A stretch of DNA of 64,000 nucleotides from Tissierellia bacterium (GTDB lineage Bacteria > Bacillota > Clostridia > Tissierellales > Tepidimicrobiaceae): positions 1-64,000 of the forward strand of contig DUMS01000081.1 in the NCBI GenBank assembly GCA_012839745.1. The letters are read 5' to 3'. The stretch's first letter is position 1, and every line of letters starts with the position of its first letter. Under the pieces are notes generated by a model that saw nothing but the letters and a program-made list of their open reading frames with translations, was not told the DNA's origin and did not search any database. Shown one piece after another: positions 1 through 9,370 of the stretch. A program made the position numbers and the translations under genes.

Positions 1-1
1 G

Positions 2-523
2 AACAATCCAGTAATTGAGGACCTGTATAAAAAGCATGGAAAGGAACTGAATTTTGTAGGAGTTATTATCACAAATGAAAATGTATATCTGGCAGATAAG
101 GAAAGGTCATCAAACTGGACTGCTAAATTGGCAGAATACCTTGGATTAGATGGAGTAATAATATCCCAGGAAGGATTTGGAAATCCAGATACAGACTTAA
201 TAATGAACTGTAAGAAAATTGAGCTAAAGGGAATCAAGACTGTAATCATTACTGATGAATATGCAGGTAGAGACGGCTCAAGCCAATCACTGGCTGATGC
301 AGATAAACTAGCAAATGCTACAGTAACTGGTGGAAACGCAAATGAAGTTATAGTATTGCCACCAATGGATAAGGTAATAGGCCATATAGAAAATGTAGAC
401 ATTATAGCTGGAGGATTTGCTGGCAGCTTAAGAGAAGATGGCAGCATAATGGTTGAAATTCAGGCTATAACAGGTGCTACAAACGAAATGGGATTTAACA
501 AGATGTCTGCTAAAGGATTCTAA
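2..523 (+). CDS. grdE: Glycine reductase component B, GrdE C-terminal (beta) part, 5'-truncated by window edge
   Basis: Open frame from base 2 (NNPVIEDLYKKHGKELNFVGVIITNENVYLADKERSSNWTAK...) continuing into the listed 128..523 ORF; directly upstream of grdA/grdB. Confidence 0.85.
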   Translation, partial: NNPVIEDLYKKHGKELNFVGVIITNENVYLADKERSSNWTAKLAEYLGLDGVIISQEGFGNPDTDLIMNCKKIELKGIKTVIITDEYAGRDGSSQSLADADKLANATVTGGNANEVIVLPPMDKVIGHIENVDIIAGGFAGSLREDGSIMVEIQAITGATNEMGFNKMSAKGF

Positions 524-552
524 TGTTAAAATACTGAGAAAGGAGTGTTAGA

Positions 553-1032
553 ATGTCATTATTCGATTCAAGCAAAAAAGTAATAATCATTGGCGACAGA
601 GATGGAATACCAGGACCAGCCATTGAAGAATGTGTTAAGACTACTGATGCAGAAGTAGTATTTTCATCCACTGAATGCTTCGTCTGAACTGCTGCAGGAG
701 CAATGGACCTGGAGAACCAGAAGAGGGTTAAGGAGTTAACAGAAAAATATGGTGCTGAAAACATGATAGTGTTAATAGGTGGTGCTGAAGCAGAAGCTGC
801 AGGCTTGGCAGCTGAAACTGTAACAGCAGGAGACCCAACTTTTGCAGGTCCATTGGCAGGAGTCCAGTTAGGACTTAGAGTTTATCACGCAGTAGAACCA
901 GAATTTAAGGAATCAGTAGATCCAAATGTATATGAAGAGCAAATAGGCATGATGGAAATGGTACTTGACGTTGATGAAATAATCAAGGAAGTTAAATCAA
1001 TAAGAGAACAGTATTGTAAATTTAATGACTAA
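553..1032 (+). CDS. grdA: Glycine reductase selenoprotein A (in-frame TGA at 685-687 = Sec45)
   Basis: ATG 553 with RBS-like AGGAG at 541; reads [56 protein letters not shown]..., the hallmark Grd[16 protein letters not shown] motif. TGA is in frame with ATG 553 and the listed 703..1032 ORF. Confidence 0.96.
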
Positions 1033-1067
1033 TTCCCTAAAACAAAATACAGAGAGGGGGGAAAATA

Positions 1068-2378
1068 ATGGGGAAATATAGAGTTGTCCATTATATAAAC
1101 CAGTTCTTTGCCGGAATTGGCGGAGAAGAAAAGGCTGATTACAGACCAGAAGTAAGAGAAGAAGTTGTTGGACCAGGAATGGCCCTAAATGCAGGTTTTA
1201 AAGGAGAAGCTGAAATAGTAGCAACTATTATTTGCGGTGACAGCTACTTCAATGAAAATATAGAAGAAGCCAAAGCTGAAATACTGGAAATGGTTAAGAA
1301 ATACAATCCAGATTTATTCATAGCAGGACCAGCATTTAACGCAGGTAGGTATGGTGTAGCATGCGGTACAATTACAGATGCTGTTCAGAAAGAGCTTGGA
1401 ATTCCAGCATTAACAGCTATGTATGAGGAAAACCCCGGAGTTGACATGTTTAAGAAGAGCATATATATAGTAGCTACAAAGAACAGTGCTGCTGGAATGA
1501 GAGACGCAGTTTCTAAGATGGTGCCATTAGCACTGAAATTGGCTAGAGGTGAAGAAATAGGTTCCCCAGAAGAAGAAAACTATATTGCTAGAGGCATAAG
1601 AAAGAACTTCTTCACAGACAAGAGGGGATCTGAAAGAGCTGTTGAAATGCTCATTAAGAAACTTAAAGGCGAGGAATTCGTAACTGAATATCCAATGCCT
1701 GACTTTGACAGGGTTAAACCAAATCCAGCAGTAAAGGATATTACAAAGGCTACAATTGCCTTAGTAACATCTGGTGGTATTGTACCAAAGGGAAATCCAG
1801 ACCATATCGAATCATCTTCAGCTTCTAAATACGGTAAATATGATATAGAAGGATTTAACAACCTGACAAGTGAAGACCATCAAACAGCTCATGGTGGATA
1901 TGACCCAGTATATGCAAACGAGGATCCAGACAGGGTACTGCCAGTAGATGTTCTAAGAGAAATGGAAAGAGAAGGAAAGATAGGCAAGCTTCACAGATAC
2001 TATTATGCAACAGTAGGAAATGGAACTGCTGTTAAGAGTGCAAAAGCCTTTGCAGAAAAAATAGGAAAAGAACTAAAGGAAGCCGGAGTTGACGCAGTTA
2101 TACTAACTTCCACCTGAGGTACCTGTACACGTTGCGGTGCAACGATGGTAAAAGAAATTGAACGTGCAGGATTGCCTGTAGTTCATATATGTACAGTAGT
2201 ACCAATTTCACTGACAGTTGGAGCAAATAGAATTGTACCAGCAGTAGCTATACCTCACCCACTAGGAAACCCAGCCTTAAGTCCAGAGGATGAAAAGGCT
2301 TTGAGAAGGAAGTTAGTTGAAAAGGCATTAAGAGCTTTACAGACAGAAGTAGAAGACCAAACTGTATTTGAAGATTAA
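1068..2378 (+). CDS. grdB: Glycine reductase component B, selenoprotein GrdB (in-frame TGA at 2115-2117 = Sec350)
   Basis: Listed ORFs 1068..2117 and 2145..2378 share one frame; joined read ...VILTST-U-GTCTRCGATMVKEIERAG..., the GrdB Sec site. A CGTTGC-GGT-GCAACG hairpin (2130-2144) lies 12 nt after the TGA, a good SECIS candidate. Confidence 0.95.
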
Positions 2379-2380
2379 TA

Positions 2381-2420
2381 TTTCTAAAAATGGGTGATTT
2401 TCATCACCCATTTTTAGAAA
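2381..2420. terminator. Strong intrinsic-terminator-like hairpin between grdB and grdC
   Basis: Perfect 18-bp inverted repeat TTTCTAAAAATGGGTGAT (2381-2398) / ATCACCCATTTTTAGAAA (2403-2420), tetraloop TTTC; GGGTGAT stem followed by ATTTTT. Confidence 0.8.
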
Positions 2421-2455
2421 TCAACCCTAATTACTATAATGCTGGAGGTGGCTGT

Positions 2456-3994
2456 ATGAATTATGCAGTTGTAAAAGGAACTAGCTATATTTTAGTACAT
2501 GCTAGGGATATGGTACTAAATAACGGAACAACACAAACTACAGAGAGAGTAATAAACCCTAATTCAGAATACCTAAAAAAGTTACCAAACCATTTACGTA
2601 GCTATGAAGAGGCAGTAGGCTATCTGCCAAATCAGGTATACATTGGGAATTTCAAGCCTGAAGAGCTTAATAATCATCCACAGCCCTGGTATGAAAACCT
2701 TTTAGAGGGAGCAGACAGAAACGGAAAATATGGGGAAATAATGCCAGAAGATGAATTCATAGGCCTTATGAAGATTGTAGATACTTTTGATTTAGTAAAA
2801 CTTACTGATGAATTTACAAAGGAAGTAAAGGCAAAATTAGAAGCTCATCCATTAATGAGGGAAGATCTGATTGCCAGATTGAAATCCGGAGAAGATTTGA
2901 ATGTTATCGAAAAGCTGATTGAAGAGCAGGGAGCAGAGCCTATAGTATTGGATGGGAAAACTGTAGGATGCGTAAAGAGAGCTCATGATGTGGATCAAAA
3001 CCTGAATGCCCATGTTCTATTTGAAAACCTTGTCGTGAAGGCTTCAGGAGTATTAGCAGGTTTGAACCTTATAGCAAAGAACAATATAAATCCGGATGAT
3101 ATAGAATATGTAATTGAGTGTTCAGAAGAAGCATGCGGAGATATGAATCAAAGAGGCGGAGGAAACTTTGCAAAATCCATAGCTGAAATAGTAGGATTCA
3201 AAAATGCCACCGGTTCAGATACTAGAGGATTCTGTGCAGCACCAACCCATGCATTGATAATAGCTGCGTCCTTAATAGAATCCAAGGCTGCTAAAAATGT
3301 AGTAGTACTTGCAGGTGGTTCAACAGCAAAGCTTGGCATGAATGGCAAAAGCCATGTAGAAAAGAATATGCCAATATTGGAAGACGTAATAGGAGGTTTT
3401 GCAGTATTATTGGGTGAAAATGACGGAGTAAATCCAATATTAAGAACAGACCTGATTGGAAGACATACAGTAGGAACAGGCTCATCACCACAGGCTGTTA
3501 TGACTTCTCTGGTAACTGTTCCATTGAACAAGGCTGGATTAAAGATAACTGACATAGATAAGTATTCAGCAGAAATGCAAAATCCTGAAATAACAAAACC
3601 AGCAGGAGCTGGAGATGTTCCAATGGCTAACTTCAAGATGATAGGAGCATTGGGAGTAACAAGAAAGGATATTGAAAGAGCTGAAATAAATGACTTTATA
3701 AAGAAGCATGGTATGACCGGATGGGCACCAACTCAAGGCCATATACCATCAGGAGTTCCATATCTAGGATTTGCAAGAGAGGATATACTTGAGGGTAAAA
3801 TACAAAGGGCTATGATAATAGGAAAGGGTAGTCTATTCTTAGGCAGAATGACCAATCTGTTTGATGGAGTATCAATAATTATTGAAAAGAATCCAGGAAA
3901 AGTTGAGGAAGAAAAGGGCGTATCAGAAGAAGAAATAAGAAGGCTTGTTGCTGAAGCTATGAGAGATTTTGCTTCTCATCTACTTCAGGATTAG
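2456..3994 (+). CDS. grdC: Glycine reductase component C subunit beta, GrdC
   Basis: KAS-like GrdC protein (MNYAVVKGTSYILVHARDMVLNNGTTQTTERV...). ATG 2456 preceded by GGAGGTGG; the listed start at 2390 lies inside the hairpin and is unlikely. Confidence 0.92.
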   Translation: MNYAVVKGTSYILVHARDMVLNNGTTQTTERVINPNSEYLKKLPNHLRSYEEAVGYLPNQVYIGNFKPEELNNHPQPWYENLLEGADRNGKYGEIMPEDEFIGLMKIVDTFDLVKLTDEFTKEVKAKLEAHPLMREDLIARLKSGEDLNVIEKLIEEQGAEPIVLDGKTVGCVKRAHDVDQNLNAHVLFENLVVKASGVLAGLNLIAKNNINPDDIEYVIECSEEACGDMNQRGGGNFAKSIAEIVGFKNATGSDTRGFCAAPTHALIIAASLIESKAAKNVVVLAGGSTAKLGMNGKSHVEKNMPILEDVIGGFAVLLGENDGVNPILRTDLIGRHTVGTGSSPQAVMTSLVTVPLNKAGLKITDIDKYSAEMQNPEITKPAGAGDVPMANFKMIGALGVTRKDIERAEINDFIKKHGMTGWAPTQGHIPSGVPYLGFAREDILEGKIQRAMIIGKGSLFLGRMTNLFDGVSIIIEKNPGKVEEEKGVSEEEIRRLVAEAMRDFASHLLQD

Positions 3995-4004
3995 AGGTGA
4001 TAAA

Positions 4005-5186
4005 ATGGCAGAAAAAGATATAAGAAAACTGATAGGTAATGTGTTTAACGATATAGCTGATGCTATTGAAACTGGTCAATTTGGCAAAAAAGTAAGAGTA
4101 GGCATTACCACTTTAGGAAGCGAACACGGAGTAAAAAACGTAATTGAAGGTGCAGAAATGGCACAGAGCAGGGATTCTTCAATAGAAGTAGTATTAATTG
4201 GGCCAAAATCCGACTCCAGGTTAACCCAGGTAGTTGTGGAAAATGAAGAAGAAGGTTATAAGAAGATGGAGGAGATGCTAGATAGCGGTGAAATAGATGC
4301 ATGCGTAACAATGCACTACAGCTTTCCAATAGGAGTTTCAACAGTAGGAAGAGTTATAACTCCAGGGAAAGGCAAGGAAATGATTATAGCAACTACAACT
4401 GGCACTTCATCACCTCATAGGGTGGAAGCAATGGTAAAGAACGGCATATACGGCATTATTACCGCTAAAGCACTGGGAATTGAAAACCCTACAGTTGGAA
4501 TATTAAATGTAGATGGAGCAAGACAGGTTGAAAGAGCCTTTTATGAATTAATAGAAAGAGGCTACAACATCAACCTGACAGAATCCATAAGGGCTGATGG
4601 TGGAAGCGTAATGAGAGGAAATGACCTGCTTGCCGGAGTGCCTGATGTAATGGTTACTGATACTTTGACAGGGAATATTCTCATGAAGGTGTTTTCCTCA
4701 TATACAACTGGTGGAAGCTATGAATCCCTAGGATATGGATATGGACCTGGAATAGGCGAAGGATATGAACGGCTTATATTAATTATATCCAGAGCTTCAG
4801 GTGCACCTGTAATTGCAAATGCCATAAGCTACGGTGCTAGCATAGTAAAAGGAAATATTAAAGACATTGCAAAATCTGAATTTGAAAAGGCTAACAAGGC
4901 AGGATTAAAGGAAGTGCTGGAAGGATTGACAAAGGCTGAAAAGAAATCAGAGAGCAGTGAAAATGTTGAAGCACCACCAAAGGAAGTTGTTACAGAAGGA
5001 ATTGCAGGTGTAGATATTATGGACCTTGAGGATGCCGTCAGGGCTTTATGGAAAGAAGGCATATATGCTGAAAGCGGAATGGGATGTACAGGTCCGGTAG
5101 TAATGGTGAATGGAAACTCTCTTTCAAAGGCTGTTGAAGTATTGACTAAAGCAGGATATCTGGCTGGAAAATCTAATATATGCTAA
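4005..5186 (+). CDS. grdD: Glycine reductase component C subunit alpha, GrdD
   Basis: MAEKDIRKLIGNVFNDIADAIETGQFGKKVRVGITTLGSEHG..., PlsX-like GrdD; contains ESGMGCTGPVVMV near the C-terminus; RBS AGAGGTG; ATG 4005 preferred over 3969. Confidence 0.92.
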   Translation: MAEKDIRKLIGNVFNDIADAIETGQFGKKVRVGITTLGSEHGVKNVIEGAEMAQSRDSSIEVVLIGPKSDSRLTQVVVENEEEGYKKMEEMLDSGEIDACVTMHYSFPIGVSTVGRVITPGKGKEMIIATTTGTSSPHRVEAMVKNGIYGIITAKALGIENPTVGILNVDGARQVERAFYELIERGYNINLTESIRADGGSVMRGNDLLAGVPDVMVTDTLTGNILMKVFSSYTTGGSYESLGYGYGPGIGEGYERLILIISRASGAPVIANAISYGASIVKGNIKDIAKSEFEKANKAGLKEVLEGLTKAEKKSESSENVEAPPKEVVTEGIAGVDIMDLEDAVRALWKEGIYAESGMGCTGPVVMVNGNSLSKAVEVLTKAGYLAGKSNIC

Positions 5187-5193
5187 TATGATT

Positions 5194-5226
5194 CCGCTCC
5201 TGATTAAATTGGGAGCGGTATTTTGT
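5194..5226 (+). terminator. Terminator after grdD
   Basis: CCGCTCC (5194-5200) ... GGAGCGG (5212-5218) followed by TATTTTG. Confidence 0.75.
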
Positions 5227-5248
5227 GCTTTAATACATACTTTATTCA

Positions 5249-5277
5249 TTGAAAATAACAAAAAAGTATTATATAAT
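5249..5277 (+). promoter_or_regulatory. Sigma-A-type promoter for the BMP/ABC operon
   Basis: TTGAAA (5249-5254), 17-nt spacer, TATAAT (5272-5277). Confidence 0.7.
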
Positions 5278-5321
5278 ATAACTGCTAAACTTGTTTGTAC
5301 ATAGTATTAGCTTATATTTTC

Positions 5322-5356
5322 ATATATATAATTTATTCAGAATAAATTATATATAT
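5322..5356. repeat. AT-rich inverted repeat in the leader of the BMP gene
   Basis: ATATATATAATTTATTC (5322-5338), 1-nt centre, GAATAAATTATATATAT (5340-5356); 17-bp perfect arms. Confidence 0.75.
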
Positions 5357-5393
5357 AAATGTTTATTAAACAAGATGAGAAGGGGGAGTTAAA

Positions 5394-6539
5394 ATGAAAA
5401 AAATATTAGCAATTTCCTTAGTAATGGTGCTAATGATTGCAACTTTGACAGGATGTGGCGGAAACAAGCAATCATCTGAAGGCTATGAAATTGCCCTGAT
5501 TACAGACAAGGGTAACATCGATGACAAATCCTTTAACCAGGGTTCATGGGAAGGTGTAGTAGAATTTGCAAAAAAGGAAGGTATTTCACATACTTACATC
5601 AAACCTGAAGAAGCTTCAGATGCCGGTTATTTGGCAGCTATAGACCTTGCTGTTCAAGGTGGTGCAAAAGTAATTGTTACTCCTGGATACCTATTTGAAG
5701 TACCAATATATGAAGCCCAAAATAAATATCCAGATGTTAAGTTCATACTTCTAGATGGCGCTCCACATAATCCAGACTATACAGATACTACAATAAAGGA
5801 TAATGTTGCAAGTATCATGTATGCTGAGGAGCAATCAGGATATTTGGCAGGATATGCAGCAGTTATGGATGGAATGAGAAAACTTGGATTTATGGGTGGT
5901 ATGGCAGTACCAGCTGTACAAGCTTTTGGTTATGGATACCTACAAGGAGCTGAAGATGCTGCCAGAGAACTTGGTCTTCCAGATGGATCAGTACAGGTAA
6001 TTTATCACTATACCGGAAACTTTGAAGAAAACGATACAAACAAAGCAACTGCAAGAACAATGTATCAGGAAGGTACAGAAGTAATATTTGCATGTGGTGG
6101 TTCTGTTGGAAAATCAGTAATGTCAGCTGCCAGTGAAGCAGGAGCAAAGGTTATAGGTGTTGACGTTGACCAAAGATATGATAGCGAAACTGTTATTACA
6201 TCAGCTACAAAGGGTCTTGCAGCTTCAGTAATACAAGTTCTTGAGTCCATATACAAGACCAACAGCTGGGATAAATACGCTGGAAAGACAACATATTTCA
6301 ATGCTGCTAATGGCGGTGTAGGACTTCCAACAACAGTAATTGGCGATGAAAATGCAGATGCATTTGACAGATTTGAATCCTTTACAAGAGAGCAATACGA
6401 CGAAGTATTTGCTAAGCTTGTTGATGGCACTGTAAAACCAATCCGTACAATAGAAGTAAAAGACCCATCAGGCTATGCTACAGCTGAAGAGCTTACAAAT
6501 GGATTAAACCTTGTGAAGGTTAAGGTTATTACTAGATAA
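5394..6539 (+). CDS. BMP-family ABC transporter substrate-binding lipoprotein (nucleoside uptake)
   Basis: Lipobox ...ATLTGCGG; BMP motifs ALITDKGNIDDKSFNQGSWEG, GVGLPTTVIGDENADAF; followed by a sugar/nucleoside-type ATPase and two permeases. Confidence 0.9.
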   Translation: MKKILAISLVMVLMIATLTGCGGNKQSSEGYEIALITDKGNIDDKSFNQGSWEGVVEFAKKEGISHTYIKPEEASDAGYLAAIDLAVQGGAKVIVTPGYLFEVPIYEAQNKYPDVKFILLDGAPHNPDYTDTTIKDNVASIMYAEEQSGYLAGYAAVMDGMRKLGFMGGMAVPAVQAFGYGYLQGAEDAARELGLPDGSVQVIYHYTGNFEENDTNKATARTMYQEGTEVIFACGGSVGKSVMSAASEAGAKVIGVDVDQRYDSETVITSATKGLAASVIQVLESIYKTNSWDKYAGKTTYFNAANGGVGLPTTVIGDENADAFDRFESFTREQYDEVFAKLVDGTVKPIRTIEVKDPSGYATAEELTNGLNLVKVKVITR

Positions 6540-6571
6540 TTGAGAATCCTGTTTTAGATTTTTAGCAAGTA

Positions 6572-6616
6572 TTATATTAAAATGGAGGGCAATTAAGCCA
6601 CTCCATTTTAATATAA
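6572..6616. terminator. Hairpin between the BMP gene and ABC ATPase gene (attenuator/partial terminator or mRNA stabiliser)
   Basis: TTATATTAAAATGGAG (6572-6587) / CTCCATTTTAATATAA (6601-6616), 16-bp perfect, with an inner GGC/GCC pairing. Confidence 0.65.
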
Positions 6617-6669
6617 ATATTTAAAATTAGGTATAATAAACTAAAAAATAAATGGTGAAAGTGGTTGAT

Positions 6670-8223
6670 ATGGGAGACTATATTATTGAAATGCTTAATA
6701 TAACCAAAAAATTTCCGGGTGTTGTTGCTAATGACAATATTACCCTTAAATTGAAAAGAGGAGAGATTCATGCATTATTAGGAGAAAACGGTGCAGGAAA
6801 ATCTACTCTTATGAGTGTGCTGTTTGGACTTTATCAACCTGACAGCGGGGAGATAAGAAAGAACGGTCAAGTGGTGAAAATCAACAATCCAAATGATGCC
6901 AATGCTTTGGGTATCGGGATGGTTCATCAGCATTTTAAGCTGGTAGAGATTTTTACTGTACTTGAAAACATCATTCTTGGCGTTGAGCCTAGCAAAATGG
7001 GATTTATTCAGAAAAACGAAGCCAGAAAAAAGGTTATGGAGTTAAGTGAAAAATATGGACTTAGGGTTGATCCTGATGCCTATATTGAGGACATAACTGT
7101 AGGAATGCAGCAGAGAGTTGAAATTCTGAAGATGTTATACAGAGACAACGAAATACTTATATTTGATGAGCCTACAGCAGTTCTGACGCCTCAGGAGATT
7201 AGAGAGCTTCTTCAAATCATGAAAGGATTTGCCAGGGAAGGAAAATCCATACTATTCATTACGCATAAGCTCAACGAAATAATGGAAGTTGCCGACAGAT
7301 GTACAGTACTTAGGAAGGGAAAATTAATAGGTACTGTAAATGTAAAGGATACTACCAAGGAAGAGCTTTCAAGGATGATGGTAGGCCGGGACATAAGCTT
7401 TAGCGTAAATAAGAAGGAGAAGAAACCAGGGAAGGTTGTTCTTTCAGTTAGAAATCTAAACGTAGTTTCAAAAATTCACGGGAAGAATGTAGTAAAGAAT
7501 GTATCCTTTGATGTCAGGGCTGGAGAGATAGTTTGTATAGCAGGCATTGATGGAAATGGCCAGACGGAGATTGTAAATGCCATTACAGGGTTGGAAAAAC
7601 CTACTTCAGGTAAAATTATGCTCAATGGCCACGATATAACCAGAGCCTCTATTAGGGAGCGCTCCATCAGAGGAATGAGCCATATACCAGAGGATAGGCA
7701 TAAACATGGTCTGGTTCTGGATTATAAATTAGAGGAAAATCTGGTACTTCAAAGGTACTGGCAGCCAGAGTTTCAAAACAGGGGATTTATTAAGTTTGAT
7801 TCAGTCAGAAAATATGCAGAAAAGCTTATTGAGAAATTTGATATAAGGTCTGGTCAGGGACCTGTGACAATAGTAAGGAGCATGTCTGGAGGTAACCAGC
7901 AGAAAGCTATTATTGCCAGGGAGATTGACAAGGACCATGACCTTTTGATTGCTGTGCAGCCTACAAGAGGGCTTGATATAGGCGCTATAGAATATGTGCA
8001 CAAACAGCTTGTTGAAAGACGGGATGCAGGAAAGGCAGTACTTCTGGTATCACTGGAACTGGATGAAGTCATGGACATAAGTGACCGCATTCTGGTTATA
8101 TATGGGGGAGAGATTGTAGGGGAGCTTAACCCTAAAACAACAACTATGGAAGAGCTTGGACTTTACATGTCCGGCGCAAAACGGGATGTTGTAAAGGAGA
8201 TTAACGATGCAGGAGAGGAATAG
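6670..8223 (+). CDS. Nucleoside ABC transporter ATP-binding protein (dual ABC domain)
   Basis: Walker A GENGAGKST, GIDGNGQTE, second-domain signature MSGGNQQK, VQPTRGLDIGAIEYVH; start 6670 or 6652. Confidence 0.9.
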   Translation: MGDYIIEMLNITKKFPGVVANDNITLKLKRGEIHALLGENGAGKSTLMSVLFGLYQPDSGEIRKNGQVVKINNPNDANALGIGMVHQHFKLVEIFTVLENIILGVEPSKMGFIQKNEARKKVMELSEKYGLRVDPDAYIEDITVGMQQRVEILKMLYRDNEILIFDEPTAVLTPQEIRELLQIMKGFAREGKSILFITHKLNEIMEVADRCTVLRKGKLIGTVNVKDTTKEELSRMMVGRDISFSVNKKEKKPGKVVLSVRNLNVVSKIHGKNVVKNVSFDVRAGEIVCIAGIDGNGQTEIVNAITGLEKPTSGKIMLNGHDITRASIRERSIRGMSHIPEDRHKHGLVLDYKLEENLVLQRYWQPEFQNRGFIKFDSVRKYAEKLIEKFDIRSGQGPVTIVRSMSGGNQQKAIIAREIDKDHDLLIAVQPTRGLDIGAIEYVHKQLVERRDAGKAVLLVSLELDEVMDISDRILVIYGGEIVGELNPKTTTMEELGLYMSGAKRDVVKEINDAGEE

Positions 8224-9370
8224 TTTATTAAATAAAACCAAATTTAATTTAAAGGATATTACAGATAACAGTGTATTTTCCTCGTTTTTATCAGCGCTTT
8301 TGGCTATATTTCTGGGGTTAATATTTGGATTTATAGTAATGCTGGTTGCAGCACCAGCTAATGCTTTAACAGGTTTCAGGCTTATTGTATTAGGAGGTTT
8401 TAGGCGTATTGGTGATGTTTTCTATTTTGCCACACCAATACTGATGACCGGTTTGTCCGTTGGATTTGCATTTAAAATGGGGTTATTCAATATAGGAGCA
8501 TCCGGTCAGTATACCATGGGAATGTTCTTTGCACTATATGTAGGCTTTATGTGGGATTTGCCCGATAGCATTCACTGGATTGTAGCATGTATAGCAGGAT
8601 TTATAGGAGGAATGCTGTGGGGAATAATACCAGGACTTTTCAAAGCCCTGCTAAATGTAAACGAAGTTATTACATCGATAATGTTTAACTATATTGGAAT
8701 GTATCTGGTAGATATGCTTATACAAGGCAATTCGGTAATGTATGTGTCTGACAAGACCAGAACCAGATATTTGCCGGCAGAAGTGCAGATACCATCATTG
8801 GGTATTCCAAACTCCAATGTGAACCTTGGAATTATTCTGGCAATAATAATAGGAATAATCCTATATATAGTGCTTCAAAAAACCATTTTTGGTTATGAGC
8901 TGAAAGCTACTGGATACAATAGATTTGCCAGTGAATATGCAGGAATGAAAGGCAAGAGAAATATTATTATCACCATGGCAATTGCAGGCGGACTTTCAGG
9001 CCTTGGAGGAGCCTTTGCTATACTTGCCCCATCTGCCATAGCAGGTAGCAGTATGACCTATGAGCCTATAAATATAATAGCTGCTAACGGTTTCAATGGT
9101 ATAGCCGTTGCTCTTTTAGGAAACGCTCATCCAATAGGAACTATTTTTTCAGCTGTGTTTATCTCTCATATACAGCGTGGAGGTACTTTGGCAAGCCTTG
9201 TAGGATATAAGCCTGAAATAATAGATGTTGTTATAGCTGTTATAATATATTTCTCTGCATTTTCCATGATAATGAACTCAGCATTTATAGGCTTTATCAA
9301 AAGGTACTTTGGTAAAGGAAAAAAGGATTTTGATGACAATATGGATAATGAAATAAAGGAGGCGGAATAA
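8207..9370 (+). CDS. Nucleoside ABC transporter permease
   Basis: Multi-TM; GFAFKMGLFNIGASGQYTMGMFFALYVG; overlaps neighbouring genes in operon order. Confidence 0.88.
   Translation: MQERNSLLNKTKFNLKDITDNSVFSSFLSALLAIFLGLIFGFIVMLVAAPANALTGFRLIVLGGFRRIGDVFYFATPILMTGLSVGFAFKMGLFNIGASGQYTMGMFFALYVGFMWDLPDSIHWIVACIAGFIGGMLWGIIPGLFKALLNVNEVITSIMFNYIGMYLVDMLIQGNSVMYVSDKTRTRYLPAEVQIPSLGIPNSNVNLGIILAIIIGIILYIVLQKTIFGYELKATGYNRFASEYAGMKGKRNIIITMAIAGGLSGLGGAFAILAPSAIAGSSMTYEPINIIAANGFNGIAVALLGNAHPIGTIFSAVFISHIQRGGTLASLVGYKPEIIDVVIAVIIYFSAFSMIMNSAFIGFIKRYFGKGKKDFDDNMDNEIKEAE

Noticed and set aside
703-1032. ORF-track gene starting at 703 as an independent protein
   Set aside because: It is the post-Sec part of grdA; the frame extends back through TGA 685 to ATG 553.
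2145-2378. 77-aa ORF as an independent protein
   Set aside because: It is the post-Sec tail of grdB in the same frame as 1068..2117.
3148-3636. 162-aa minus-strand ORF
   Set aside because: Antisense to well-supported grdC; no RBS or family resemblance; mirror-frame artifact.
5255-5393. Purine riboswitch upstream of the nucleoside-type transporter
   Set aside because: No recognisable purine aptamer core; only an AT-rich palindrome is seen.
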